Of a stretch of DNA of 64,000 nt, positions 20,705-31,267 are shown piece after piece. This stretch comes from Craspedostauros australis (taxonomy: Eukaryota > Bacillariophyta > Bacillariophyceae > Mastogloiales > Achnanthaceae), in contig JAMXDE010000009.1 in assembly GCA_026770025.1 (NCBI GenBank), positions 967,001-1,031,000 of the forward strand, in the 5' to 3' direction. Every line of letters begins with the position of its first letter. Position 1 is the stretch's first letter. The translations under genes were made by a program, and so were the position numbers. The notes below the pieces were generated by a model. It was not told where the DNA came from, did not search any database, and worked only from the letters and a program-made list of their open reading frames with translations.

Positions 20705-23311
20705 CTATATGCTCCTCCCCGTGACGACCAGCCCGTTGCTTGTGAGGTCCGGCTCGAATGTTGATCGCTGAGGGCCATCATACTCGTACGCCTTGATATC
20801 GCCGTGGACTGCAATGCCATACTCGTCGCCCCTTCGCTTGGATCCCATGGAGTAGATCAGGATGATCACAAGTCCCAATGCGAACACAAGCACAGGGACA
20901 GCCAATCCAATTGGCGGCGCAAAGTCTGGTATGTCTTGGAACAGAGTCTCGACGTCTTTGTTCTCTTGCGCGCTCGGTGAATTGTCCACGTGATCCAACG
21001 CAAGACAGTGGGGTCCGGTGTAGCCCTCGTTGCATTGGCAGACGAAGACATCCTTGTTGGAGGGACCGTGAAAGTGATGGCCTTCCTTCTTATTATTCAT
21101 CGTTTGAGAATTCCGGCTGAACATGCCCTCGAAATCATCGTAGCTGACGCACCGACCTCTTCCACTCAATGATGTCTGCCGTTGTGGCTGTGTATGAAGA
21201 CCTGTCTGCACAGAGGATGATGACGATGATGATGCTGTCGCTGGGTTCTGAATGTTGCTCCCGCAGTCCGAATTATGCACGCATATCCCACCTCCGCGTT
21301 GCACCTTGCGGATTGGACCGTTGTCTTCCAATGAGAATGGATCGTTCCTCATGTACAGGCTGGAATGTCCTTCGATCCATTCCTTTGTGGGATAATCCGG
21401 TGGATCGCAGCCGAGCGTGTGCGGTGCACCGACGTGGGCGTCATCATTGCGGCTTTGGTAAACGCGCACAGAATCGACGGAGAGCTTCACATCGGTGTCC
21501 TGCAACATGGCGCAAAATCCCGGCGGTATCCTGCAGGCACACTTCGGATCATCGCAGTCGTAGCAGTTCTTGCAGCTATCCGGGACGCTGTACGGGAATC
21601 CCCACGTCGACGAGACGGCCACATTCATGATGAGGTAGGACGGTTCGATCGGTATCTGCGATCCCATGAGATCTCTCAAGGACGAATCTTTCAATGTGAA
21701 GACCTTGGTCCAGTCCTTTCCGTCGCCATCGCCGACCCTGGAAAGTGTCGCATTGACCTTGTGAGTCTGTGTGAACCAATCCAACCGTCCGCCCTCTCCG
21801 GGTTGCCACTCCAGTCGGAAGGTGTGTGGGTGCTCGAAATGGGAACGCGTCATCTGATGCATGGCACCGACTGCATCGGCCTGGAACACCTCGTCTTTGG
21901 ATCGCGTGACCGGCTCGCCCGGCTCTGTCTCCCCCAGATACGTGCCATAAAAGAATGGATTGATGGAGGTGTTGGCCTGCATCTCGAGGCCTTCGTACCA
22001 CGATTGCGCCGACCACAATTCTGTGCCACTCTGCGTATAGGTGTTGTGTCGCACAGGCTGAGCTCCGTTGCTGGGGCGATGATTTGGGATTCCTGGTGCC
22101 ACCTGCTCGTATGTACGAAGTTGTTCGAATACGTTGCATCCCACGCCGCCACAGTTTCGAACCGATGAGGCAAATAGTGAGTCACTTGGTTCCGGTCCAA
22201 CCCGTGCAAAGATAATGCCATCAAATCATCAAGTCACCAATTCACCAAACGACCCTTCGTTACACTACACCATGTCACATACATATGCAAGAAATGGAAG
22301 CAGACACTCCACGAAACGTACCTGCAACGTCATGTCGGCATACGGCAATGACACGGGCGGGATGGTCGATGGCAACGATTGTCCGTAGGAATTTCCAGCC
22401 ATGACCTCCAAGATATCGATCTCCGTCGCACCCCGCCCCTGATGCGGTTTCATCCCGAAATGGTTCTGCGCATTGCAGGCCGATATTTTCTGCGCCTTCT
22501 GCAGGTCCCTGTCGCATGTATTGAAGCTCCATGGCCACAGATTGTTCGTCGATCCTTCATACGTGGCGCGTCCCAAATTGCCCATCATCCATATCGCTGG
22601 CCACAGTCCACCAATGTCGGGATCGCCCGGCAGCACGACGTCGACCTCAACGATGCCGCCCGTGAAGCAGAATTTTTCCCAGGACTGGACCATCCCTGAT
22701 TTGAATTGCATGCCCTCCGGCTTGAGGGATTGCGTGACCTTGTCATATCGCGACCACTCCGTTTTGCCGCTCGTCGTTGTGATGTGCATCATCCCGTCTT
22801 TGGTTGTGACTTGCGTGGAGTTGTAGAATTGCAACGACCCGCCGCCTGCCGCGCTGGCGTCATCATCCGGCTTGTCCAGTGCTGTCCAAATGGGATCGTG
22901 GCCGTCTGCGAACGTTCGATTGGGGACATTGAACTCATCGGACATCACCTGTCAGTTGGAGTTGGAGTTGAATGGAGTAATGCAGGAATGAATGCGTTCA
23001 CGCAAGTGTGCACGAATGTGTGAGAATGATTAATTGTATGGGCACACAGTAGTGAAAATAGTATTCGGAGGGCATCCATCATGCGCGGAAGCAAACCAAT
23101 CACCAACGAAATGAGCAGACAAGTGGTGACGGACACTCACGAGATCGTAGGTGGTGCCATCGATGAATGACACGGTCGTTCGTTTGTCTGCGGGTGTGTC
23201 AACGTCCACGAACCCTCCACAGACCGCTTGCGACAACGCCAACATCGCCAAAGCGGCAACACAGACAACATCCTTGATGAAGCAGTGACGGGAGCGTCCA
23301 TGCGCCATCAT
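20705..23311 (-). CDS. GH16 SKN1/KRE6-type beta-glucan synthesis enzyme, membrane-anchored
   Basis: Three exons: 23311-23141, 22948-22322 and 22102-20705, with introns 22949-23140 (GTGAGT) and 22103-22321 (GTACGT). Splicing joins YDL to VMSDEFN and DMTLQ to VAPGIPNHRP, as in KRE6/SKN1 proteins. The 731-residue product has a signal peptide (FIKDVVCVAALAMLALSQAVCG), a GH16 domain with the catalytic EIDILE motif (Glu233, Asp235, Glu238), family blocks MVQSWEKFCFTGG and GLWPAIWMMGNL, a Cys-rich middle, an EGF-like CQCNEGYTGPHC, and a C-terminal transmembrane helix (IGLAVPVLVFALGLVIILIY) before a basic tail. Known relatives act in beta-1,6 branching of glucan; in diatoms this is linked to chrysolaminarin. 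Type I topology differs from the type II yeast proteins. Confidence 0.92.
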
Positions 23312-23968
23312 GGTTGCAATCTTGTCTGCCTTCTGGATGAAGATTCTGCAATTGCAAACTGCGAGAATCTGCTTCCGCTTGTGCTTCCGCTTTCGTGCTG
23401 ATTTGTGCTTCGGCCAATGGATAGAACGCTCTCTCTCACACACACAACTCTCAACTCTGACCCCCGTTCTTGTTCAACGCATTGCACCTGATTGTGTTTG
23501 ACACTGCTCCTTTCAATTGCACTGTCTTGTTCTCGTCGCGTCTTGTTGTATCCAACCCGACCTCATTTGTGCAGAGACGCGCTGGTCTCCGCGACGCTGA
23601 CGAGCACTCTTGTTTGTCTGGTTCGTTGTGGAGGGAAAGCAGAAGACCAACAACAAAGCCAAGCAAGATCGTATCCGTGACTCGGTACGTCATTCATGAC
23701 TTGATGACGGTTGCCAACTTCCCCCTTCTGCACGGAAGGGAGATGTCTCCATCTCAAGGATGACGACCCAACCAAAGCAACAATACCCGTATAATACATT
23801 GCTGAATGTTGTGGAAACCGCAAGGGGTGGGAATGTCTCAATGCCTAAATGCTTCCATATTCTCGAATACTGCATCGTGTTTAACTTGATAGCTGAGCTT
23901 GGCTTTGATAGGTTTTCAACTCGCCCGTTGTGTAGTACTATTTGCTGTCTTGCCGGTGGTCGATCATA
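23312..23968. other. Intergenic stretch, no supported gene
   Basis: Upstream flank of the GH16 gene and 3' flank of the methyltransferase. Frames here are short and unconserved. I looked for an obvious SECIS-like hairpin downstream of the methyltransferase (minus strand) and could not identify one by eye. Confidence 0.5.
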
Positions 23969-24847
23969 TTATACCTTTCTCCCAATCGATAGTCCCACCT
24001 TGTCGTTGGAATCTGGCGCGAGGTTGAACTCCCATTCCATGCCCACCTCCTTTCCGATCTCCTCGATATACTCTCGCGTCGATCACGGCAATCGGTAGCT
24101 GATCAAGATGTAACGCCCTTGGTGAGGCACGAGATGCTTGCTGGCTTGCCGCAGCAGGCGCTCCAAATCGGAGTCCCAGCCATCGCCACACAGCAAGGCA
24201 TCGATGAGTCCCTTGTCGAGGATGGAATCGAACGTGACGCTTGCCGGTAGACAATCGGACAGCTTCAGGGCGTTGCCGCAAACGTAGCGGACTTGGTCGC
24301 CGTAGCTGGATCGCAGCTGTTCCAAGCAGGTTTGGGAGGTGTCCAACAATGTGAGCTCGGCATTCGGAAGCACGGCGTCGGGAAGCTGCGAATTTCCGCA
24401 TCCGATCATCAAACAGGTTGGTGTGTGGTGTGGATTGCCGCTGTCGTTGTCATTGCGGATGGGATCGTTCCGTCTCCCTTCGTTCGGGTTCGTGATGTAA
24501 GCCGCTATCCGATGCAACGAGATGGATGAATGCCATTCCGTGACATCATACCCTTCGGGAGATGCCGAGGATGACGACGACGACGCTGATGCTGATGTTG
24601 ACTTGTAGAATTCTTCCCATTCGGAAGGTGATGAGAAATCTACGAACTGCTTGTCGGCGTTGAGACGGAGGAGAGTGGGCGATTCATCACCCTGCGCAGG
24701 ATGATTCCGGTGATACCATCTTGCATGGATCGATAGTGCTGGCACCGTTGTGTATGCACCAGCGTTGGAGGTGAATGCGTCGCAGAGGAAGAAGGCAAGG
24801 CATTGTAGCAGCACCATGACCACATCCCCACGTTGGGTGACAACCAT
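23969..24847 (-). pseudogene. METTL13-like class I methyltransferase with in-frame TGA
   Basis: The frame from ATG 24847 (or 24817) encodes 254 residues, then TGA at 24085-24083, then 37 more sense codons in the same frame before TAA at 23971-23969. The part before the TGA has a SAM-binding LMIGCGNSQLPDAVLP, LTLLDTS, FDSILDKGLIDALLCG and the post-motif GRYILISYRLP, all typical of the METTL13/EEF1A lysine methyltransferase group. The part after it (REYIEEIGKEVGMEWEFNL...VGLSIGRKV) looks like the expected last strands of that fold. So the gene is either broken by a nonsense change, read through, or uses TGA as selenocysteine. The N-terminus is hydrophobic (MVLLQCLAFFLCDAFTSN), suggesting a signal or plastid presequence. 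Typed as pseudogene only because of the stop; it may well be functional. Confidence 0.65.
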
Positions 24848-26191
24848 GACTCTGCGATGCCACGCGACGCGACGTAATGCGATGCGATGAAATCGTTGCA
24901 GCCGATGGTCCACAGCCCACGACACCCCCACAAGAATGAAAGATGATGTTCTCCCGCCAATTATTGTAGAGCACTAAAATGCTTTTGCCTGCTGTGTTTG
25001 CCTCACTGGCGACTGTCGGGATGCGGATTCGTCGACCCATCACACCGAAGATACCATCCTTTCTGGAAACGACCACGATCTTTGCTTTCTCTCTTGTGTT
25101 TGGATTGGTTGATTTGTGATTCAGCGTTTTGGCGGGAACGATACATCCCAATCGTGTACGTTCGGATTGAACGTGGTATCCACGTTTCATCGATCGCAAG
25201 ATGACGACTAATGCGACCAAAACAATTGATCGAGGGACAAAGAATTCTGACGCATCGCAATCACCACGTGTTACTGAACTTCTCGTAGATGGGCACACGT
25301 CAGTAGTTGAATGATGTCATGCTTAATGTGACCTTCGTAAGCAATTAACAGAACAATACGTGAAGTGACATTTGCCATCAACCAATGAGAACACGCGAAG
25401 GATGGAAACGGCGAGGATCGACGTTCACTTTGTGGTGCTTTGGGTGTCGTCGGAGAAACCAACTCATCAGAGTGGCGTCGCTGGCACCCAAGAGAGCAAC
25501 GCAGTGCCAACCGTCATTACACGATTCCGCAAGCGCGGAAACAGGAGCGACGTCGCACGTTTTCGATCTCTTTCGTCACGCATGTCAAGGACCACACACG
25601 CAGACAACTACAACCAGCACATCATGGATCGACATCAGCATCATCGTCATCTCGACGTCCGTCGACATTCTTGTTGTTGTCTCTCTGGCACGACGTGTTG
25701 TAATACGTACGACAAGAGAGAGAGAGAGAGAGAGAAAGAAGTCAGTGACTCACCTCCCACATCAGAAGGCACACCGCCACATCACAGCATTGTAGTAGCC
25801 ACAAACACCACAAACACAACGACCACAACCACGACCACAACCACGAGGAGGTGGAAGAAAAGGGAGTTGCTGCGTATCTTTCAACGTCACAATTTGAGAA
25901 CCAAAGGCAATTGAGGACACGGTCAACGACACGATCAAGGAGTAGCTTTCAGCTCCCAGGGCAGACGTTGCATCGCTTTACACCACACCGCATCGCATCG
26001 CCAGACCGACAGGGAAGGCATCACGGTTCACTTTTCCAACCTCATAATTCAATCGTCCGCTCATCCATAATACCAAACGAGAGTACACGATACGATTACC
26101 ATACATTCCTTGAGATTTTGACACAACTCATCAACTGGACTCAATACGCTCCATCGAAACACGCTCCAATACAACCACCGCCATTCCGACA
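24848..26191. other. Divergent intergenic region with GA and ACC/ACA repeats
   Basis: Lies between the minus-strand methyltransferase and the plus-strand sigma factor, so it should hold both promoters. A GA tract sits at about 25719-25736 and an ACCAC/ACAACC-rich tract at about 25805-25846. Frames crossing them are low complexity. Confidence 0.5.
25719..25846. repeat. GA microsatellite and CCACAA-rich tract
   Basis: A GA run (about 25719-25736) is followed by a CAC/CAA-rich simple tract (about 25800-25846) in the presumed leader of the sigma factor gene. Confidence 0.8.
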
Positions 26192-27949
26192 ATGAGAGCG
26201 AATGAGATGACGGCCATCACCAGGTGCCAGAAGAGCTTCAGAAGCAACGGCCACCGCATGCAAATGATGGTTCTCTTTTGCACACTCGCGTGCGCATACA
26301 CAATGATGTCATCCGTGGACGCCATGGTGGTGGCCACATCCGCAAGACAGGTTCGGGCTTCGCCGGGAACCTCAACGAGGATAGCACCAATGGAGACGGT
26401 CACGACACCCACGAGGAAGACTGCCACCAGAAAGCGCAAGGTCGCAACAAAGAAGACAGCCACATCCAAGTCGAAGTCGAAGACGGGAGCAAAGAAGACT
26501 GCGGCAAAGAAGAAGACAGCACTGAGGCGGCAAAGACGGAAGCCCTCACTTGCGAAGAGCAAGGCACCAACCATCACAGTAACCGCAGAATCAACAGCAA
26601 CAGCATCTCCAGCAGCAGAGGAAACGGAACAGAGACGGTCCTCGCTTCGGAGGTCGTTCCCGACACACAGAACGGAACAGGATGTCTACCAGAGCATGCA
26701 CAGCATCTACTTCGAGAATGGCGGTCAGGACGACTTCGACATATCGAGCTTCCAGGAACTGCAGAGATCCACAGGCCCGGAGATTGTCGACGAAGGCCTG
26801 CAGACGCAGATTGATCAGGTGTTGGAACAGCCCATCGCCTTTCTCAATGCCCAGAACGCCTCGCGCCTCGAGATGATCGCCATGTCCAGCATCCCGCAGC
26901 AGCTGCCGCAACCGGTCATGGCCGCGCTCGGTGAGCAGCGTCTCACTTCGACACCAGCCACGGTCCCCAAAAGCAAAGGGAAGCCGGCAGCGAGACTAGC
27001 AGAAGCAGGAATAGAAACGTCTTCCTCGTTGAAAGACAAGGCCACTGCCCGGCTCACGCCCGAACGAGAGATCGAGCTCGGAAAGATGATCCAGGCCGGC
27101 GTGGCGCTGGAGAAGATGCGGGACGATCACGGCATCCGAACGAGGCAGGAATGGGCCAAGATGGCCAACACCTCCGTCAAGGAGCTGCGTCGCACCGTCG
27201 CCAGCTACCGCAGCGCCAAGCAGTACCTCGTGCAGGCCAACATGGGCCTGGTCCACGTCGTCGTCAAGCAGCAGTTCTCCCGCAAGCAAAAGGCATCCGG
27301 CATCACCTACGACGAGCTCGTGCAGGAGGGCAGCCTGGGACTCATCCGTGCCGCCGAGCTATTCGACCCCACCAAGGGCCTCCGCTTCTCCACCTACGCC
27401 ACCATCTGGATCAAGGGACAGCTCAGCAACTCCAGCGCCGGCGACCTCCTCAAGATACCCCTGCGCGAAAAGGCCAAGTACAACAAGATCTACAAGGCCG
27501 AGAAGGACCTGCAGTCACCCTCCATCCACGAGATCGCGGAGCACACCAACCTGAAACCCGAAGAGATCCACAAGATCAAGCTGCGCATGTCGCAGGCCAA
27601 ACGCCCCCTCTCCCTCGACTACACATACCGATCCGTCACATCGAGCGGCACCGACACCGGGTCCCTGACGTCCGAGCGATTCCTCGCCGACGAGGATCTG
27701 GCCGAGCGCACGCAGATGCGGGCCGACGTCGTCGCCGCCATGACGCGCAACCTCGATGCCCGTGAGGCGCGGTTGATGCGATTGCGATATGGATTGCACG
27801 ATGGTCAGATGCGCTCCCTCAGCCAGTGCGCCGAGGCCATGGGGCTGAGTCAAACGCGCGTGCAGCAGCTGTCGCAGCAGTGCTTGAAGAAGCTAAGAGC
27901 GGCCAAGGAGGCCGAGAGTTTGCAGGAGTACCTTCTCAGTATCGCGTAA
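26192..27949 (+). CDS. Plastid-type RNA polymerase sigma-70 factor
   Basis: A single-exon frame of 585 residues. Region 2 (about 345-415) is clear: LVQANMGLVHVVVKQQF, YDELVQEGSLGLIRAAELFDP and FSTYATIWIKGQLS, including the -10 recognition and melting helix. Region 3 (about 420-490) has KYNKIYKAEKDLQ...IHEIAEHTNLKPEEI, and region 4 (about 520-575) has the helix-turn-helix SLSQCAEAMGLSQTRVQQLSQQCLKKLR for -35 recognition. The first 340 residues are a Lys/Thr/Ser-rich extension with a short hydrophobic stretch (QMMVLFCTLACAYTMMSSVDA) that can act as a signal sequence ahead of a plastid transit peptide. Nuclear sigma factors direct the plastid-encoded bacterial-type polymerase. It is convergent with AIP1. 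Confidence 0.94.
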   Translation: MRANEMTAITRCQKSFRSNGHRMQMMVLFCTLACAYTMMSSVDAMVVATSARQVRASPGTSTRIAPMETVTTPTRKTATRKRKVATKKTATSKSKSKTGAKKTAAKKKTALRRQRRKPSLAKSKAPTITVTAESTATASPAAEETEQRRSSLRRSFPTHRTEQDVYQSMHSIYFENGGQDDFDISSFQELQRSTGPEIVDEGLQTQIDQVLEQPIAFLNAQNASRLEMIAMSSIPQQLPQPVMAALGEQRLTSTPATVPKSKGKPAARLAEAGIETSSSLKDKATARLTPEREIELGKMIQAGVALEKMRDDHGIRTRQEWAKMANTSVKELRRTVASYRSAKQYLVQANMGLVHVVVKQQFSRKQKASGITYDELVQEGSLGLIRAAELFDPTKGLRFSTYATIWIKGQLSNSSAGDLLKIPLREKAKYNKIYKAEKDLQSPSIHEIAEHTNLKPEEIHKIKLRMSQAKRPLSLDYTYRSVTSSGTDTGSLTSERFLADEDLAERTQMRADVVAAMTRNLDAREARLMRLRYGLHDGQMRSLSQCAEAMGLSQTRVQQLSQQCLKKLRAAKEAESLQEYLLSIA

Positions 27950-28344
27950 TGCACGTGCGCAACAAGTATTAGCGGAGAGGTTGACCATTGCAACAGGGAG
28001 GGTGATGCGGTCGTGGAGACGATCACGCACATGCCGACGACACATGCAAAGCGAACCAATCCATCAGGTACACTCGCTGAGCAGGCTAAGCGAACTGAGA
28101 CGTCATTCGATGACCATAACAAGTTAGACCGACGTCAGCTCACGCTACCATTCTCGATCCAACGTCTATTCTCGTTTGTCCTTCTGCTTGCATACCACAA
28201 ACTCGGAAGAATAGATCATCGTTCCCAACGAACTGCTTCTCACAACCGCAAGTCGAAACTCACTGCCAGAGTTCTTTGGAAGCAGCCGGTGCGGCTTGTA
28301 CGGTGACACGCGGCATCTGATGTGATGGTTGCATCCTTTCTCTT

Positions 28345-28385
<41 letters not shown>

Positions 28386-28519
28386 AGACATGGATATATA
28401 TCTATAAACTCCAAACATAATAGGACGAGGTTGCAACATACTTGGATTGAGCCAATAGCATTAATCGCATGTTGCTGTGAGTACTCCACGCACTCTATTC
28501 CACCACTGTTCACTCCGAT
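27950..28519. other. Convergent intergenic region with CT tract
   Basis: 3' flanks of the sigma factor and AIP1 genes. It contains a long CT microsatellite (28349-28383) and no supported gene. Confidence 0.6.
28349..28383. repeat. CT dinucleotide microsatellite
   Basis: About seventeen uninterrupted CT units between two convergent 3' ends. Confidence 0.95.
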
Positions 28520-30502
28520 CTAACCGAACTTGGCGGCAACGTCCTTGCTGATATCGAACTCCACGACGCAGGAATCCATGCCTGCCGAAACCAACTTGAG
28601 TCCGTCCTTCTTGAAGCTGAGTCCGACGACGCCTCCACGGTGAGCGTACTGGTAGTGGATTCGCTTCATCTTCTTCTCCAAGCACCAGACGTAGATCGAG
28701 TCGTCACTGCCACCGCTGGCAACGTACTTATCATCGGGCGACCAGGACAGGCAAGTGATCTTCTGGAGGTGGAAGCACCACTTGGACTTGCCGATGAGCG
28801 GCTTGTATCCATCGGAGACGTCGTACACGCAGACATCGCGCGTGTCTCCGGCAGCCAGCATCTTGCCGTTGTTGCTCAAGGCGAGGGAATGGACCGGCTT
28901 CAATTGGCCATCTGCAATTACATGCTTTTCCTTGCCGGCGGCATCGTAGACGTAAATCTTGTTGTCGTCTCCGCCAGCGTAGATGGTCGCGCCGTCCGAC
29001 GACACGCACACAGCCTGCGGCGTGTAGGATGTCGCAACCAGATCTCCGACCGGCTTGCCACCCTTCATGATCATGATTCCCTTGACGGTTCCGATGGCTG
29101 TCACATCACCCCCAGTGGCAACGGATGTCGGCTGTGCTGTGATGTCCACCTTCTTCGAATCATCCAACGATCCGGATTTGGAGGTGAAGATGGCAGTGTC
29201 GTCCCAGCCTACGCTCATCATGGAGCCGTCCTTCAGGGTCGTCAGACCGTTAATGGCCCCCTTGTGCACGACGTAGTCCAAGCCGGAGTTATCGAGGGGA
29301 CAAATGCGCTCGAGAGCCTTGAGGTTCTTCAGATCCCACTTGCACAGAATACCATCGCTGTCTCCGGTGTAGAAGACGTCGTTGGCATGGTCGAACGCGA
29401 TGCCGCCGATGGCAGCGTTGTGTCCCGTCACGATCTCGATCTTATCGGACGATCCTGGCATGGGGAGGATACAGAGCTGGTTGTTGGTGGAAACGGAAAC
29501 GGCGGTTCCGTTGTTAAGGAAGGCGCAACCCAGCTGTAGCCCACCCTTCGGTGCCTTCCCGTCCAGAGGCTTGCCGAGCTGCGCCTCGGCCACCTTCCAA
29601 ACGTGCTCCTCCTCGATGCCGCTGGCGGATGCCTTGAAGAGCTTGCAGGTTCCGTCGGCGGAGGCCGTGATGATCTTGTCGTTGTCCTTGTTCCATGCGC
29701 AGGCGTAGATGGTGCCGGTGTGGATGTTCTCCTTCTTCTGCTTGAGCTCGAAGGTCTTGCCATCGTAGATGCAGATGGCCTTGTCACCACCCACGGACGC
29801 CACGAGCTCGCCGTTGGAAGTGTAGCGGATGCAGTTGATGCCCTTGGTGTGCGCCGTCTCGTTTGGAATGGAGTTGTCCACCGGCATCTTGGCGAAGGGC
29901 GGTCCCTTGTGAAAGTGGCACTTGCCGTCCTCCTTGCCTGCCGTGACCACGCGGAAGGGGCGATTGGGCTTGAAGGCCACGGCGCAGCATGTTCCCTTGA
30001 GATGCTGCGTCAGGAGGCCCTGGGTGACGCCCGTGTCCCACTGGATGGCCTTCGTGCATTCCGACTGTCCGTCCAGGCGATCGCCACCGAAGGTGATGCG
30101 CTTGCTCTCGCCATCCCAGGCGATGTCGCGCACGGAGGAGGTCAGCGCCTGCGTGTCGAGCTTGCAGAGATGCTCCTCGTGGTCCAGCGCCCACACGCGG
30201 AGCTTGCCGCGAGAGTCACCGGATGCGACGTAGGCGCCGGATGTGCTGACCTTGACGCAGGAGGTGGCGTACTGATGCCCGCGGTAAACGAGGACGGGCG
30301 CATCGGAGTTGGGGAGGTTCTTGGAGGCATCCAACGACTGGACGACAGCCAGCTTTCCGGATGGGTAGGACACGATGGGGGCGTCCGCGTTCATCCTGCC
30401 GGGGCTGCCATCCAAGGGACATGGCTCTCCTCTGGTGGTGTTGGGCAACGGCGGGACTTGCGCCGTCACTGGGTGCTTTGGTGGGATGCTGGAATTTGAC
30501 AT
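28520..30502 (-). CDS. AIP1: WD40 actin-interacting protein 1 (AIP1/WDR1)
   Basis: A single-exon frame of 660 residues from ATG 30502. It is filled with WD40 repeats, as in the two seven-bladed propellers of AIP1. Family blocks include VLVYRGHQYATSCVKVSTSG, ASGDSRGKLRVWALD, VRDIAWDGESKRI, CCAVAFKPNRPFRVVTAGKE, HTKGINCIRYTSNGE, and the last blade YVASGGSDDSIYVW. AIP1 works with cofilin/ADF in the cytosol to disassemble actin filaments. Length is within the usual range for the family (about 600-660). It is convergent with the sigma factor gene; its promoter should lie in 30503-31267. Confidence 0.95.
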   Translation of the reverse strand: MSNSSIPPKHPVTAQVPPLPNTTRGEPCPLDGSPGRMNADAPIVSYPSGKLAVVQSLDASKNLPNSDAPVLVYRGHQYATSCVKVSTSGAYVASGDSRGKLRVWALDHEEHLCKLDTQALTSSVRDIAWDGESKRITFGGDRLDGQSECTKAIQWDTGVTQGLLTQHLKGTCCAVAFKPNRPFRVVTAGKEDGKCHFHKGPPFAKMPVDNSIPNETAHTKGINCIRYTSNGELVASVGGDKAICIYDGKTFELKQKKENIHTGTIYACAWNKDNDKIITASADGTCKLFKASASGIEEEHVWKVAEAQLGKPLDGKAPKGGLQLGCAFLNNGTAVSVSTNNQLCILPMPGSSDKIEIVTGHNAAIGGIAFDHANDVFYTGDSDGILCKWDLKNLKALERICPLDNSGLDYVVHKGAINGLTTLKDGSMMSVGWDDTAIFTSKSGSLDDSKKVDITAQPTSVATGGDVTAIGTVKGIMIMKGGKPVGDLVATSYTPQAVCVSSDGATIYAGGDDNKIYVYDAAGKEKHVIADGQLKPVHSLALSNNGKMLAAGDTRDVCVYDVSDGYKPLIGKSKWCFHLQKITCLSWSPDDKYVASGGSDDSIYVWCLEKKMKRIHYQYAHRGGVVGLSFKKDGLKLVSAGMDSCVVEFDISKDVAAKFG

Positions 30503-31267
30503 CTTACTCGTATTGCCGCTGAGGAGTGTGTGTGGTGCGACGACGTACGACTACGTGTAATATGGATTATATGGAGAATATGATACGAGCAGTGTTTGTT
30601 CCTATTTTGGGCTGTTGCCGTTTGTTGTTGTGGTTGCGGTTGGGTGGGTTGGTTGATGTTTTGGCTGCTGTCTTCACAGACCCACAGGCAAGGGAGCGCG
30701 CGGTGTGATGCTTGTGATTGACCGTGTTGCTGTCTCTGGCTCTCTTGGGCACTCGTTCAGGTGCTGAGACTCGTTCATGTGCCGAGGCTCGTTGATCCTT
30801 GCTGTTACCGTAGGCGCCAGCCGTACCAAGGATGCCTGCTGACATCTCTCCTCTCTCCCCCTTGGCTGCAGATAGCTCGTTTGATTTGGATTCTTCACGT
30901 CTGCCTCAAAACTTGTGAGACCCGTGAAGGTCATTGGGTTCGGTGGAAAAGATACTCGATCACGACACCATGCCCCAGAATGACTGCCTGTCTGTCCGTG
31001 TGCCTATCTCGCAATGTTTCGCAGGTCGTAGGTCGTTGTCTGCATCATGTGTGCCTCCCTCTCCACCATACTCGTACAACCCATTTTACAATACTATTCG
31101 AACTATTATACTGTTGTTGGTTGAAAGTCTCTGACGCAAACGAGAAAGGCATGGTTTGGTTTGGTATGCAACGAGTACAGTGATGGTATCAACCTCTTGC
31201 GACGAACATATTTTTCAAATCAACTTGGAGCTGGTGCCAGAGCATAGTAGAGTAAACAATTCTGCAT
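30503..31267. other. Intergenic stretch, no supported gene
   Basis: Promoter side of AIP1 and 3' flank of the NO66 gene. Frames here are short and unconserved. Confidence 0.6.

Noticed and set aside
22103..22144. Reading GH16 exon 3 from an upstream GTG (GCNVFEQL...)
   Set aside because: The CAG acceptor at 22103 joins DMTLQ to VAPG exactly as in KRE6 relatives, whereas the upstream segment has no family match.
29603..30499. 298-codon plus-strand frame
   Set aside because: Antisense shadow of AIP1.
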